DNA of 64,000 nucleotides from Desulfacinum sp. (GTDB taxonomy: Bacteria > Desulfobacterota > Syntrophobacteria > Syntrophobacterales > DSM-9756): the NCBI GenBank assembly GCA_014359885.1, contig JACIYN010000025.1, positions 1 to 64,000 of the forward strand, in the 5' to 3' direction. Shown one piece after another: positions 43,942-53,876 of the stretch; positions within the stretch are counted from its first letter, which is position 1, and the number at the start of each line of letters is the position of its first letter. The position numbers and the translations under genes are program-made. Below the pieces are notes generated by a model. The model did not search any database. It worked only from the letters and a program-made list of their open reading frames with translations, and had not been told where the DNA came from.

Positions 43942-45738
43942 CTATTCCTTGTCCGTCTTCAACACGGCCACGAAGGCGCTTTGCGGTATGGAGACGGACC
44001 CCACCATCTTCATGCGCTTCTTGCCCTTCTTTTGCTTTTCCAGGAGCTTTCGCTTTCGGGTGATGTCGCCGCCGTAGCACTTGGCCGTCACGTCTTTTCG
44101 GAAGGCGGAGATGGTGGATCGGGCGATGATCTTTCCCCCGATAGCCCCCTGGATGGCGATCTTGAATTGGTGACGGGGGATTTCCTCCTTGAGCCGGTCG
44201 CAGACCTGAACGGCCCAGGCCCGCGCCCGATCCCGGTGGACGATGATGGACAGGGCGTCCACCCGCTCCCCGTTCACGAGAAAATCCACCTTGACCAGAT
44301 CGCTGGGACGGTAGTCGGTGATCTCGTAGTCGAAAGACCCGTAGCCCTGGGTGACCGTCTTCAGTCGGTCGTAGAAGTCGTAGATCACCTCGGCCAGCGG
44401 CATGTCGAAGATGATCTCCACCCGGCCCGGAGTGGGCACATTGAACCGGGGGTTTTCGCCGCGCCGTTCCGTGCAGAGCTTCATCACGGCGCCCATGTAG
44501 CGTTCCGGACACAGGATGCTGGCGCGGATGAAGGGCTCCTCCGTGGACTTGATGTGCACCGGATCCGGGTAGTACTGGGGGTTTTCCACCGTCACCGTCT
44601 CGCCCGTGTCCAGGGTGAACCGGTACTGGACGCTGGGCACCGTCATGATGATGGACTGGTCGAATTCGCGTTCCAACCGCTCCTGGACGATCTCCAGATG
44701 GAGCAGTCCCAGGAAGCCGCAACGAAAGCCCTGCCCCAGGGCCGCCGAGGAATCCTTCTGGTAGACCAGGGCCGCATCGTTGAGCTTGTACTTTTCCAGG
44801 GCCGCCGCCAGCGAAGGGTAGTCGTCGGAAGAGACCGGGTAGATGGAGGAAAAGACCACCGGTTTGACTTTCCGGAATCCGGGCAGGGGCTTGGCGGTCG
44901 GGTTTTCATCCAGGGTGATGGTATCTCCGATGCTCACATCGCTCACCGTCTTGATCCCGGCGATGACGTAGCCCACCTCCCCGGCCTTCAATTCCTTGCG
45001 GGGCTCCCGCTTGAGCCGGAAGATGCCCACCTCCTCCACCTTGTGCACGGCGCCGTTGGACAGGAACCGGATCCGGTCCCCGGCTCGGATCACCCCGTCG
45101 AAAACCCGGCAGGCGATGATGGCCCCCCGGAAGGAATCGTAATGGGCATCGAAGATGAGCGCCGCCAACGGCGCCTGGGGATTTCCTCTGGGTTCCGGAA
45201 TCCGCTCCACGATCGCTTCCAGCACATCCCCGATCCCGATCCCTTCCTTGGCTGAACAGAGCACCGCCTGGTCCGAATCCAGGGCCAGCTCGTTTTCGAT
45301 CTCCTCCTTGACCCGTTCCACGTCGGCCGAGGGCAGATCGATCTTGTTGATCACCGGGATGATGGCGAGGTCGTGTTCCATGGCCACGTAGAGGTTGGCC
45401 AGGGTCTGGGCCTCCACGCCCTGGGAGGCGTCCACCAGCAGGAGCACCCCTTCGCAGGACGCCAGGGCCCGGGACACCTCGTAGGAAAAATCCACGTGTC
45501 CCGGCGTGTCGATGAGGTTCAGGGCATATTCTTCGCCGTTGGGCCGCACGTAGGGCAGGGTCACCGTGTTGCTCTTGATGGTGATGCCCCGCTCCCGTTC
45601 CAGATCCATGGTGTCCAGGATCTGGTCGCGGAACTCCCGCTCATCCACCAGGCCCGCCACCTGGATGAGACGGTCGGCCAGGGTGGATTTGCCGTGGTCT
45701 ATATGGGCGATGATGCTGAAATTTCGGATCTTCGTCAT
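43942..45738 (-). CDS. lepA: Elongation factor 4 (LepA), translational GTPase
   Basis: 598 residues, the normal LepA length. G motifs are AHIDHGKSTL, DTPGHVDF, NKIDLP and CSAKEGIG. Domain II and the LepA-specific C-terminal domain follow, with the KRGExxR-like loop and a basic end KAKCYGGDITRKRKLLEKQKKGKKRMK, which contacts the ribosome. LepA remodels stalled ribosomes. It shares an operon with hemW and follows typA with a gap of 112 bases. Confidence 0.97.
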   Translation of the reverse strand: MTKIRNFSIIAHIDHGKSTLADRLIQVAGLVDEREFRDQILDTMDLERERGITIKSNTVTLPYVRPNGEEYALNLIDTPGHVDFSYEVSRALASCEGVLLLVDASQGVEAQTLANLYVAMEHDLAIIPVINKIDLPSADVERVKEEIENELALDSDQAVLCSAKEGIGIGDVLEAIVERIPEPRGNPQAPLAALIFDAHYDSFRGAIIACRVFDGVIRAGDRIRFLSNGAVHKVEEVGIFRLKREPRKELKAGEVGYVIAGIKTVSDVSIGDTITLDENPTAKPLPGFRKVKPVVFSSIYPVSSDDYPSLAAALEKYKLNDAALVYQKDSSAALGQGFRCGFLGLLHLEIVQERLEREFDQSIIMTVPSVQYRFTLDTGETVTVENPQYYPDPVHIKSTEEPFIRASILCPERYMGAVMKLCTERRGENPRFNVPTPGRVEIIFDMPLAEVIYDFYDRLKTVTQGYGSFDYEITDYRPSDLVKVDFLVNGERVDALSIIVHRDRARAWAVQVCDRLKEEIPRHQFKIAIQGAIGGKIIARSTISAFRKDVTAKCYGGDITRKRKLLEKQKKGKKRMKMVGSVSIPQSAFVAVLKTDKE

Positions 45739-45850
45739 GGAGATGCGTCCTTCCCGTCCTTCGGTCGGAATTCATGAGAGCGGGAGATTAGCAGGCGCAC
45801 GACCCGGAAGCAAGAGCGGAAGATGACCGGCGGGAACTCCGCCTCGGCAC

Positions 45851-47671
45851 CTACTTTTTCTTGAGAGGCCGCTGGGAGGCGGCCAGGATCGTCTTCCGAA
45901 GCCGGATGGACTTGGGGGTCACCTCCACCATCTCGTCTTCCCGGATGAAGTGGAGCGCCCGCTCCAAGGTCATGGGGGTGACGGGCGTGAGCAGGACGTT
46001 GTCGTCCTTTCCGGCGGCCCGCATGTTGCTCAGCTTCTTTTCCTTGCAGGGATTCACGTTCAGGTCGCTGTCCCGGTTGTGTTCGCCGATGATCATGCCT
46101 TCGTAGACGGGATCGTTGGGAACGATGAAAAGGCGCCCGCGGGGCTCCAGGTTGTAGAGGGCGTAGGCCACGGCCCGCCCCTGGCGGTCGGAAACCAGGG
46201 ACCCGGTGAAGCGGGTGGGGAAATCCCCCCGGTAGCCGTCGTATCCGGCGAAGTAGGAATTGAGGATCCCGGTTCCCTTGGTGTCGGTGAGGAATTCGTC
46301 CCGGTAGCCGATGAGGCCCCGGGAAGGGATCATGAATTCGATCCGGACTCGACCGGACCCCTTGTTGACCAGATTGGTGAGGGTGCCGCGCCGGATGGAA
46401 AGCTTTTCCGTCACCACGCCGATGAAGCTCTCCTCGCAGTCCACGAAAAGATGCTCCATGGGCTCCAGCCGCCGCCCGTTCCGTTCGCGGTAGATCACCT
46501 CGGGACGGCCCACGCACAGCTCATAGCCCTCCCGGCGCATGGTCTCGATGAGGATGGCCATCTGGAACTCTCCGCGGCCCTGGACCAGGAAACTCTCCTT
46601 GTCCTCGGTCTCTTCCACGCGGATGGCCACGTTGCGGAGTGTTTCCTTGTAAAGCCGTTCCCGGATCTTTCCCGATTGAACGATGGTGCCTTCCTTGCCG
46701 GCGAAGGGGGAGTCGTTGATGGTGAACTTCATGGAGACGGTGGGCTCATCCACGCGAATCCGTTTAAGGGCGCCGGGGGCTTCGGCCGTGCAGATGGTGT
46801 CCCCGATGAGCACATCGTCGATGCCGGCCAGCACCACGATGTCCCCCGGCCCCGCCCGGTCCGCGTCCTTGAGCTCCATGCCTTCGTACACCTGCAGCTT
46901 GGTGGTCTTGAGGGGGCGTTTTTCCCCGTCCCTGTTGATGCGCACCAGGGCATCGCCGGCCCGGATGGTGCCGTGGGCGATCTTTCCGATGGCCAGCCGC
47001 CCCAGGTAGTCGCTGTAACTCAAATCGGCCACCAGCATCCGGAAGGGCTCTCCGGGATCGCCTCCCGGCGGCGGAATCTCGTTCAGGATGGCGTCGAAAA
47101 GCGGGCCCAGATCCCGCCCCGGTTCCCCGAGGCTCGGGGAGGCCACCCCGGCCCGGCCCACGGCGTAAAGCACGGGAAATTCCAGCTGATCGTCCGTGGC
47201 GTCCAGATCGATGAACAGATCATAGATCTCGTCCAGCACCTGGTTCGGACGGGCGTCCTTGCGGTCGATCTTGTTGATGACCACCAGGACCTTGAGGCCG
47301 GCCTCCAGGGTCTTTTTAAGAACAAACCGGGTCTGGGGAAGCGGACCTTCCGATGCGTCCACCAGCAGGAGGGCGCCGTCGGCCATGGCCAGGGCCCGCT
47401 CCACCTCGCCCCCGAAGTCGGCGTGGCCCGGCGTGTCGATGATGTTGATCTTCACCCCTTTCCAGGTGACGGAACAGTTCTTGGCGGCGATGGTGATGCC
47501 CCGTTCCCGCTCCAGGTCCAGGCGGTCCATGAGCCGTTCCGGCACTTCCTTGCCGGCCCGCAGCACGCCGCTTTGCCGGAACATGGCATCCACCAGGGTC
47601 GTCTTTCCGTGGTCCACGTGGGCGATGATGGCGATATTTCGAAGGGGCTTTTTGTCCTTGATATTGTTCAC
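45851..47671 (-). CDS. typA: TypA/BipA ribosome-binding GTPase
   Basis: 606 residues starting at GTG. GTPase motifs are [31 protein letters not shown]; the C-terminal domain has [13 protein letters not shown] and [14 protein letters not shown], both typical of TypA. BipA helps 50S assembly under stress and cold. The open frame runs further upstream, but the family starts with a short N-terminus as chosen. A GAGGAAA site precedes it. Confidence 0.96.
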   Translation of the reverse strand: MNNIKDKKPLRNIAIIAHVDHGKTTLVDAMFRQSGVLRAGKEVPERLMDRLDLERERGITIAAKNCSVTWKGVKINIIDTPGHADFGGEVERALAMADGALLLVDASEGPLPQTRFVLKKTLEAGLKVLVVINKIDRKDARPNQVLDEIYDLFIDLDATDDQLEFPVLYAVGRAGVASPSLGEPGRDLGPLFDAILNEIPPPGGDPGEPFRMLVADLSYSDYLGRLAIGKIAHGTIRAGDALVRINRDGEKRPLKTTKLQVYEGMELKDADRAGPGDIVVLAGIDDVLIGDTICTAEAPGALKRIRVDEPTVSMKFTINDSPFAGKEGTIVQSGKIRERLYKETLRNVAIRVEETEDKESFLVQGRGEFQMAILIETMRREGYELCVGRPEVIYRERNGRRLEPMEHLFVDCEESFIGVVTEKLSIRRGTLTNLVNKGSGRVRIEFMIPSRGLIGYRDEFLTDTKGTGILNSYFAGYDGYRGDFPTRFTGSLVSDRQGRAVAYALYNLEPRGRLFIVPNDPVYEGMIIGEHNRDSDLNVNPCKEKKLSNMRAAGKDDNVLLTPVTPMTLERALHFIREDEMVEVTPKSIRLRKTILAASQRPLKKK

Positions 47672-47881
47672 GGTCTGGCTTTCCTCTCGATCTCGGAATC
47701 TCGTGAAATGACGGGGACACATACACCAAGGCCGTGCCGGCGGCAACCGGTTTTTCCTCCCCGTGGGCTGTGTCGCTTTTTCCGCCCCGCCCGGCAGCCC
47801 CTGTGGTATGGAAAATGGGACGGTGATGCGGAAGCGTTCCCAAACGGCCGAACAAAAATCTAATCCGGCGGGAGGAAAAGA

Positions 47882-48367
47882 TTGAACATCTGGATCGATG
47901 CGGACGGATGCCCGAGGGATATCAAGGAGATCGTCTTCCGGGCGGCGCGGAGGCTGCGTCTTCCCGTTTTTGTGGTGGGCAACAGGCCCTTGGCCGTCCC
48001 CCGTTCGCCGCTCATCACCATGGTGCGGGTGAGCGGGGATTTCGACGCCGCCGACCAAGCCATTGCCCAACGGGTGGCTCCGGGCGATCTGGTCATCACC
48101 GCGGACGTTCCCCTGGCGTCCCAGGTGGTGGCCAAGGGAGCCGGCGCCATCGATCCGCGCGGGACGACCTACACGGAAGAAAACGTGGGGGAACGCCTTT
48201 CCATCCGGAATTTCCTCCACGACCTGCGAGGCGCCGGCTTGGCCCAGGGCGGCCCGGGCCCGTTAAGCGAGAGCGACCGGCGCCGCTTCGCCTCCGCCCT
48301 GGATCGGGCCCTCACCCGAGGCCTCAAGGCCGACAGCCCAAACCCACCTGGAGGATCCCAGCCCTGA
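47882..48367 (+). CDS. YaiI/YqxD family protein (UPF0178)
   Basis: 161 residues from a TTG start with GGAGG before it. Family hallmarks are [48 protein letters not shown], and [16 protein letters not shown]. The fold is PIN-like with the Asp residues of the active site; a nuclease role is suggested but not settled for this family. It is divergent from typA. Confidence 0.92.
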   Translation: MNIWIDADGCPRDIKEIVFRAARRLRLPVFVVGNRPLAVPRSPLITMVRVSGDFDAADQAIAQRVAPGDLVITADVPLASQVVAKGAGAIDPRGTTYTEENVGERLSIRNFLHDLRGAGLAQGGPGPLSESDRRRFASALDRALTRGLKADSPNPPGGSQP

Positions 48368-48370
48368 GCC

Positions 48371-48400
48371 TGTAGGGGCGAAAGATCTTTCGCCCCTACA
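48371..48400. repeat. Perfect 30-base palindrome, GGGGC family
   Basis: Both halves are TGTAGGGGCGAAAGA and its reverse complement with no loop. It starts three bases after the YaiI stop. The core matches the inverted repeats at 530-555 and 53786-53817, so it belongs to a dispersed intergenic element. Without a T-run it is unlikely to be a classical terminator, though it can form a hairpin. Confidence 0.8.
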
Positions 48401-48582
48401 GTTCCCGCACCGTCCGGGGATTATTCCGGTGATTCTTCTCCTGAACAGGGACATCCAAGGACGGTGTCCGTGGGGATCGAGCCCCGCGGCCATGAAAAGA
48501 GCACCAACTCGCTGGTACCGAAAACGCAAAGCCCTTGCCGGAGAGGATCCCGAAGATTTGGGGTTCGGGAGATTCGCCCGGT

Positions 48583-49839
48583 TCAGGCCAGCAGGCCGAT
48601 GACCGCGCCGGTCATGCAGGTGGCGAGGGTTCCGGCCACGATGGATCGGAGCCCCAGTTCCACGATTTCCGGACGTCGAGCGGGGGCCATGGCTCCCAGT
48701 CCGCCGATCATGATCCCAAGGGACCCCATGTTGGCGAATCCGCACAGGGCGTAGGTGAGAATCAAACGAGAACGGGGGCTGAGAGCGTCGGCGGGCAAGG
48801 CCGCCATCTGGAGGTAGGCCAGGAATTCGTTGAGGATCGTCTTGACCCCCATGAGACTCCCCGCCGTCTGCGCTTCCGACCAGGGGATGCCCATGAGCCA
48901 GGTCACCGGAGCCATGACGAAGCCCAGAAGCCGCTGCACGGTCCAGGGCTCGCCGCCTCGGGAAGGCACCAGCCCCAGGATCATGTTGGCCAGATGCACC
49001 AGGGCCACGAACACCACCAACAGGGCGATGATGTTCAGAAGAAGGGAAAGTCCGGCCAGGGTTCCCTGGGTGACGGCGTCCATGGCGCTCCGGGCTTCCC
49101 GCTCCAGGGCCAAGGTGCCCTCCACGCCCTCCTCAACGGGCGGCACCATGAGCTTGCTCACGGTTACGGCCGCCGGAGCGCTGATGATGGACGCTACCAG
49201 CAGATGTCCCATGACCCCGGGAATGACCGGTTCCAGGATGGAGGCGTACAGCACCATGACCGTACCGGCGATTGTGGCCATGCCGGCCGCCATGATGGTG
49301 AAGAGCTCGCTTCGGCTGACCCTTTCCAGATAGGGTCGGACCAGGACGGGGGCTTCCACCATGCCCACGAAGATGTTGGCGGCCGTCCCCAGGGCTTCCA
49401 CGCCGCTGATCCCCGTGGCGCGCTGGAGCATCCAGGCCAGGGCCCGGACCACCCGGGGGATGATCCCCCAGTGATAGAGGAGGGCGGAGAGGGCGCTCAT
49501 GACCAGGACCAGGGGAAGCCCCCGGAAAGCCAGGATGTAAGTGGACGCGCCGGGCCGGACCTGGAAGGGCGGATCGCCCCCGCCCAGGTAGCCGAAGACG
49601 AACCCGGTTCCCGCCTCGGTGGCCGCCGAAAGGGCCTGAACCGCCTGATTGAGCCAGGTGAAGACGAGGCGCGCTCCGGGCATCTTCAAGAGGAGGAAGG
49701 CCAAGGCGATCTGGAGCACGATCCCGCCCGCCACCTCCCTCCACGCCAAACGGCGCCTGTTTTCCGAAAACACCCAGGCCAGAAAAGCGAGCATCAACAA
49801 CCCCAAAGCGCTCTGCAACCGCAACATCCCCCGCGCCAA
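48583..49839 (-). CDS. Concentrative nucleoside transporter, NupC/CNT family
   Basis: 418 residues and many membrane helices. CNT signatures include GTGFVFGYLG, the GTAANIFVGMVEAPVLVRPYL segment, VMVLYASIL, ISAPAAVTVSKL, and the C-terminal YALCGFANMGSLGIMIGGLG. It imports nucleosides with a cation gradient. With upp and the uracil permease nearby it forms a pyrimidine salvage neighbourhood, although read from the opposite strand. Confidence 0.93.
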   Translation of the reverse strand: MARGMLRLQSALGLLMLAFLAWVFSENRRRLAWREVAGGIVLQIALAFLLLKMPGARLVFTWLNQAVQALSAATEAGTGFVFGYLGGGDPPFQVRPGASTYILAFRGLPLVLVMSALSALLYHWGIIPRVVRALAWMLQRATGISGVEALGTAANIFVGMVEAPVLVRPYLERVSRSELFTIMAAGMATIAGTVMVLYASILEPVIPGVMGHLLVASIISAPAAVTVSKLMVPPVEEGVEGTLALEREARSAMDAVTQGTLAGLSLLLNIIALLVVFVALVHLANMILGLVPSRGGEPWTVQRLLGFVMAPVTWLMGIPWSEAQTAGSLMGVKTILNEFLAYLQMAALPADALSPRSRLILTYALCGFANMGSLGIMIGGLGAMAPARRPEIVELGLRSIVAGTLATCMTGAVIGLLA

Positions 49840-49884
49840 GCCTCCGTGCCAACAGACAAGACCAAGGCCCGCTCCCCAGGCCGT

Positions 49885-50349
49885 TTATGCCAATTCAGGG
49901 GCAAGCATCCAGGCCACCTGCCAACCTTCCGCCTCCCGGACGAGACAGAGCACGGCCCCCTGACGGAAACGGATCAAGGACGGTTCGTCCCGGAGCCCCG
50001 CCGTGAGGAGGCGGGTGGCCAAGCGCCCCAGGTGCGGCAGGTGCCCCACCACCAGGCACTCACCCGTTGCGGCCTCCAGGTCCGCCAGCACGGACCCCGG
50101 GTCCGCCAGCGGGGCCAGGTCCTCCCGTTCCTGCAGCCGCCCCTCGCTCCCCAGTTTTTCCCAGACGATGCGGGCCGTTTCCTTGGCCCTTTCCTTGGGG
50201 CTGTGCAGAATGGTCTCCAGGCGTACTCCCGCCGCCGCAAGGCGGTTCCCCACCTTCTCCGCATCCCCAACGCCCTGCCGGGAAAGGGGCTGGCGGGGAT
50301 CTTCCTCCTTGGGTACGGGCCGGGCGTGTTGCATGAGGTAGATTCTCAT
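49885..50349 (-). CDS. SixA-like phosphohistidine phosphatase
   Basis: 154 residues of the histidine phosphatase superfamily. Start [13 protein letters not shown] has the family's His (normally RHG/RHA; here QHA), [13 protein letters not shown] and [10 protein letters not shown] supply the second His. This is the SixA subfamily in size and motif. The substrate is a phosphohistidine on a phosphotransfer protein. GGAGG lies before the ATG used; the open frame extends upstream without support. Confidence 0.85.
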   Translation of the reverse strand: MRIYLMQHARPVPKEEDPRQPLSRQGVGDAEKVGNRLAAAGVRLETILHSPKERAKETARIVWEKLGSEGRLQEREDLAPLADPGSVLADLEAATGECLVVGHLPHLGRLATRLLTAGLRDEPSLIRFRQGAVLCLVREAEGWQVAWMLAPELA

Positions 50350-50484
50350 GGGTCGCCTCCCCTCCATTTCCTTGCCGCCGCAAACCAGGCTGTGGATCTC
50401 CTTTGGATTCAAAAACATTAGCAGCGTCTCCGTTTCTGCGTCAACGCTGCGGCGCCCGCTCGTTCTTGCCTTCCGATTCCCTCC

Positions 50485-50513
50485 TTGACACCCCCCGTGC
50501 TTTCCTCTATAGG
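50485..50513 (+). promoter_or_regulatory. Sigma-70-like promoter of upp
   Basis: TTGACA and TATAGG with a 17-base spacer, ending about 48 bases before the GTG of upp. A perfect -35 and ideal spacing. Confidence 0.65.
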
Positions 50514-50561
50514 CTGCGCCTGAAGCAGGCATCCGAACGCCGTCGAAGAAAGGAGACCCCC

Positions 50562-51188
50562 GTGGCCGTTCACGTCGTCGACCATCCCCTGGTCCGCCAT
50601 AAACTCGGCATCATGCGCAAACACAACATCAGCACCAAGGATTTCCGGGAGTTGGCTTCCGAGCTGGCCCGTCTGCTCACCTACGAGGCCACCAAGGACC
50701 TGGAAACGGAAAAACGCATCATCCAGGGCTGGAGCGGTCCGGTGGAGGTGGAACGCATCAAGGGCAAGAAGATCACCGTGGTGCCCATCCTGCGCGCCGG
50801 CCTGGGCATGATGGACGGTGTCCTGGACCTCATCCCGGGCGCCAAGGTGAGCGTGGTGGGCCTCTACCGGAACGAGGAAACCCTGGAGCCGGTCCGCTAC
50901 TACGTGAAGCTGGCCAACAAGATGGACGAGCGCATCGCCCTCATCCTGGATCCCATGCTGGCCACCGGCGGCACCCTGGTCCTCACGGTGGACCTTTTGA
51001 AGGAAGCCGGTTGCACCAACATCCGAGGAATCTTTCTGGTGGCCGCCCCCGAGGGCATCCGGCGCCTGGAAGAAGCCCATCCGGACGTGGACGTGTATGT
51101 GGCGGCCGTGGACGAAAAGCTCAACGACATCGGCTACATCCTGCCCGGCCTGGGGGATGCCGGAGACAAGATCTTCGGCACCAAATAG
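50562..51188 (+). CDS. upp: Uracil phosphoribosyltransferase
   Basis: 208 residues, start GTG with AAAGGAG upstream. Motifs are [29 protein letters not shown], the PRPP loop [10 protein letters not shown] and the uracil-binding C-terminal [17 protein letters not shown]. It converts uracil and PRPP to UMP in pyrimidine salvage. It has its own promoter and terminator, and is followed by the uracil permease. Confidence 0.97.
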   Translation: MAVHVVDHPLVRHKLGIMRKHNISTKDFRELASELARLLTYEATKDLETEKRIIQGWSGPVEVERIKGKKITVVPILRAGLGMMDGVLDLIPGAKVSVVGLYRNEETLEPVRYYVKLANKMDERIALILDPMLATGGTLVLTVDLLKEAGCTNIRGIFLVAAPEGIRRLEEAHPDVDVYVAAVDEKLNDIGYILPGLGDAGDKIFGTK

Positions 51189-51197
51189 CTTGATGCG

Positions 51198-51224
51198 AAA
51201 GCACGCAAAGCGTGCTTTTTTTTT
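51198..51224 (+). terminator. Rho-independent terminator after upp
   Basis: Stem AAAGCACGC / GCGTGCTTT with the 3-base loop AAA, running into nine T residues. It begins 10 bases after the upp stop and stands between upp and the permease, so the permease is expressed by read-through or by its own unseen promoter. Confidence 0.9.
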
Positions 51225-51280
51225 GCCTTTCCACCGGAGAGAGCACTCCAAGAACGACGCATGTCAAAAGGAGGAATTTC

Positions 51281-52525
51281 ATGGAAAGAGGCATTCATTC
51301 CACCGAGTACCACCTGCGCTTCCAGGACACCCTGGTGGGCGCCCAGATGCTCTTCGTGGCCTTCGGCGCCCTGGTCCTGGTGCCGCTCCTGACGGGCCTG
51401 GATCCCAACGTGGCGCTCTTCACGGCAGGCGCCGGCACCCTGCTTTTTCAACTGATCACCCGGGGGAAAGTCCCGGTCTTTCTCGCTTCCTCCTTCGCCT
51501 TCATCGCCCCCATCATCTACGGGGTGAAGACCTGGGGCATCCCGGCCACCCTGTGCGGCCTGGCCGCCGCCGGCGTGGTCTACGTAATCTTCAGTCTGAT
51601 CATCCTGTGGCGGGGAAGCCAGGTGCTGGATCGGATCCTCCCCCCGGTGGTGATCGGGCCCGTGATCATGGTCATCGGCCTCATCCTGGCTCCCGTGGCC
51701 GTGAACATGGCCCTGGGAAAGACCGGGGACGGTGCCGCGGTGCTGGTGCCCGAAAAGACCGCCCTGGTGGTCTCCATGATTTCGCTGGCCACCACCATCC
51801 TGGTGTCGCTTCTGGGGCGTGGCATGCTTCGGCTCATCCCCATCCTGTGCGGTATCGGGGTGGGCTACGTTCTTTCCATTTCCCTGGGGCTCGTAAATTT
51901 TGAGCCGGTCCTGAAGGCCCCCTGGTTTGCCGTGCCCAACTTCGTCTTTCCCGCATGGAACTGGCAGGCGGTGCTGTTCATCGCCCCGGTGGCCATCGCA
52001 CCGGCCATCGAGCACTTCGGGGACATCCTGGCCATCGGATCGGTGACCGGAAAAGACTACATCAAGGATCCCGGCATCCATCGCACCCTCCTGGGTGACG
52101 GTCTGGCCACATCCCTGGCGGCTTTCCTGGGCGGCCCGCCCAACACCACCTACTCGGAAGTGACGGGCGCGGTGGCCCTCATCAAGATCTTCAACCCGGC
52201 CATCATGACCATCGCCTCCTGCTGCGCCATCCTCCTGGCCTTCGTGGGCAAGCTGGGCGCCCTGCTCCAGACCATCCCCGTTCCGGTCATGGGCGGCATC
52301 CTCATCCTGCTCTTCGGAGCCATCACCGTGGTGGGCCTGAACACGCTGGTGCGGGCCGGCGACGACCTCATGGAACCCCGCAACATGGCCATCGTGGCCC
52401 TGGTGGTGGTCTTCGGCATCGGCGGCATGGCCTTTTCCGCGGGCGAATTCACCATCAAGGGAATCGGCCTGGCGGGGATCAGCGGAGTTATTCTCAACCT
52501 GGTGCTTCCCAAGCGGAGGGCGTGA
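51281..52525 (+). CDS. uraA: Uracil permease, NCS2/UraA family
   Basis: 414 residues with 14 expected helices. The family marks are FQDTLVGAQMLFVAFGALVLVPLLTG, FLASSFAFIAPI, then APAIEHFGDILAIGSVTGKDY with the conserved Glu, and FLGGPPNTTYSEVTGAVAL. Nucleobase:proton symport. AGGAGG precedes the ATG. Next to upp, the substrate is most likely uracil. Confidence 0.94.
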   Translation: MERGIHSTEYHLRFQDTLVGAQMLFVAFGALVLVPLLTGLDPNVALFTAGAGTLLFQLITRGKVPVFLASSFAFIAPIIYGVKTWGIPATLCGLAAAGVVYVIFSLIILWRGSQVLDRILPPVVIGPVIMVIGLILAPVAVNMALGKTGDGAAVLVPEKTALVVSMISLATTILVSLLGRGMLRLIPILCGIGVGYVLSISLGLVNFEPVLKAPWFAVPNFVFPAWNWQAVLFIAPVAIAPAIEHFGDILAIGSVTGKDYIKDPGIHRTLLGDGLATSLAAFLGGPPNTTYSEVTGAVALIKIFNPAIMTIASCCAILLAFVGKLGALLQTIPVPVMGGILILLFGAITVVGLNTLVRAGDDLMEPRNMAIVALVVVFGIGGMAFSAGEFTIKGIGLAGISGVILNLVLPKRRA

Positions 52526-52613
52526 ACCGGAATCCGCTGTCCGTGAGCCGTGATCCGTTACTCGCAGTGACGGGTAATGGGTGACGAGTGACGAGGGAGG
52601 GGTGAGGGGAACT

Positions 52614-52634
52614 CCCCCCTTTTCCAAAGGGGGG
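52614..52634. repeat. Intergenic hairpin repeat beside tandem 7-mers
   Basis: CCCCCCTTT and AAAGGGGGG are inverted with a TCC loop. Just upstream, GTGACGA is repeated in tandem (52581-52594). The whole 52526-52660 interval has no gene and reads like an accumulation of short intergenic repeats. Its function is unknown. Confidence 0.6.
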
Positions 52635-52668
52635 TTGGGGGGATTGCCGAAGATCCGTTTGCCCATAG

Positions 52669-52704
52669 AAAAGCCCCAGGTCCGGGTCTCGGGCCTGGGG
52701 TTTT
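52669..52704. terminator. Bidirectional terminator between uraA and the tRNA thiolase gene
   Basis: CCCCAGG and CCTGGGG form the outer stem, with further pairs inside (one mismatch), flanked by AAAA on the left and TTTT on the right. It can stop transcripts from both converging genes. The T-run is short. Confidence 0.7.
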
Positions 52705-52724
52705 GCGCTCCCTTTCGGGGGAGT

Positions 52725-53717
52725 TCAGCGGACGGAAGGCGGCGAACAGGATCCTTGCCGGCGGCCTTCGTCACCGGAGGCCTCGCGTCGCGCTGCATCC
52801 TTTTCCTTGAGTTGGTTCAGGAGGTTGCAGACGCTGCAGCGGGTTCCGTAGCAGGGCTGACCGCACTGATCGCAGGTACCGAAGTCGTCCACGGGCTTGG
52901 GCGGCTCCTTGGACTCCAGATAGGAAAAGAGAAAGTCCCGCTTTGTTCCGGGCATCTTCTTTTCCAGAAACTGGAGAACCTCCTGGAAGGTGTGGCTGGT
53001 GGCTCCGCGGGACAAGGGGCACGCATCGGCCAGGAACTCGATTCCCTCCACCCGGCAGAAAGTCCGGATCTCATCGGCCGAAACCCGATAGAGGGGCTTG
53101 ATCTTCACCGGCAGCTTGGGGTGGGACGACGGCAGATAGGGATACTGCTTCTCGATATATTCCCGGCGGTTGCGCACCAGATTGCCCAGGAGACGCCCCG
53201 CCTCATCGTCCAGATTGTGGCCGGTGGCCACCACCCGGCACTCCTCCCGGAAGGTAAGCCGGTTGAGGATCTGGCGCTTGACCGTCCCGCAGACCGAACA
53301 GATTTTCCGGCGGGTGCGCCTTTGGATCTCGGGAATGGTGTACCCGAAGACCTCCTTGAGCGAATACCGCACCCATGGAAGCCCCCTTGGACGGGCGAAG
53401 GCGTCGATGGCGGCTGCCGACGCTTCCGAAAATCCTTCGATTCCGAGATCCACGTGGATCCCCTTGGTCTTCCAGCCCAGATCCTGCAAAGCGGCCCAGG
53501 CGGCCAGGGAATCCTTGCCGCCGGAAACCGCCACCAGGATCGTCTCGCGGGGATCCACGGGGAACTTCTTCATGGCCCGCTGCACGCTGCGGCGGAAAAA
53601 GAAGCGAAAACAGTCCTCACAGAAATTGGCATGGTGGCTCGGAAGCGCAATGGTCGCCTGCTCCCGGCACCTTGTGCATTTGGCTCCCCGGGGGAGCCTC
53701 CCCTTTTCATGACTCAT
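52725..53717 (-). CDS. TtuA-like tRNA 2-thiolation enzyme
   Basis: 330 residues of the TtcA/TtuA PP-loop family. N-terminal zinc finger Cys14/17/33/36, PP-loop SGGKDS at 65-70, a CSVC pair at 140/143 and Cys233 in DACPLS fit the [4Fe-4S] ligands of TtuA, and a C-terminal zinc finger Cys282/285/294/297 follows. Two zinc fingers and this size are those of TtuA, which makes 2-thioribothymidine at tRNA position 54 in thermophiles; TtcA lacks these fingers. The ATG used gives the usual short N-terminus; the frame runs further upstream. Confidence 0.85.
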   Translation of the reverse strand: MSHEKGRLPRGAKCTRCREQATIALPSHHANFCEDCFRFFFRRSVQRAMKKFPVDPRETILVAVSGGKDSLAAWAALQDLGWKTKGIHVDLGIEGFSEASAAAIDAFARPRGLPWVRYSLKEVFGYTIPEIQRRTRRKICSVCGTVKRQILNRLTFREECRVVATGHNLDDEAGRLLGNLVRNRREYIEKQYPYLPSSHPKLPVKIKPLYRVSADEIRTFCRVEGIEFLADACPLSRGATSHTFQEVLQFLEKKMPGTKRDFLFSYLESKEPPKPVDDFGTCDQCGQPCYGTRCSVCNLLNQLKEKDAARREASGDEGRRQGSCSPPSVR

Positions 53718-53785
53718 GATCTTACCTGGCAAATTCCTGCCTTTTTGTTCCTTTCCTTGAAGCATGACCCTTCCTTGGATCCGGG

Positions 53786-53817
53786 CCGTAGGGGCCAATA
53801 ATCACGGGCCCCTACGG
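53786..53817. repeat. Intergenic inverted repeat, GGGGC family
   Basis: Arms CCGTAGGGGCC and GGCCCCTACGG are perfect over 11 bases with a 10-base loop. It shares the GTAGGGGC core with the palindrome at 48371-48400. It lies between the convergently oriented ends of no genes: both neighbours read leftward, so it is in the space upstream of the thiolase gene. Confidence 0.7.
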
Positions 53818-53876
53818 TGGGCCACCTCGGCAGGGCACTCTCATGCCTTGCTGCCTCGGGTCGCCCGTGATGGAGC

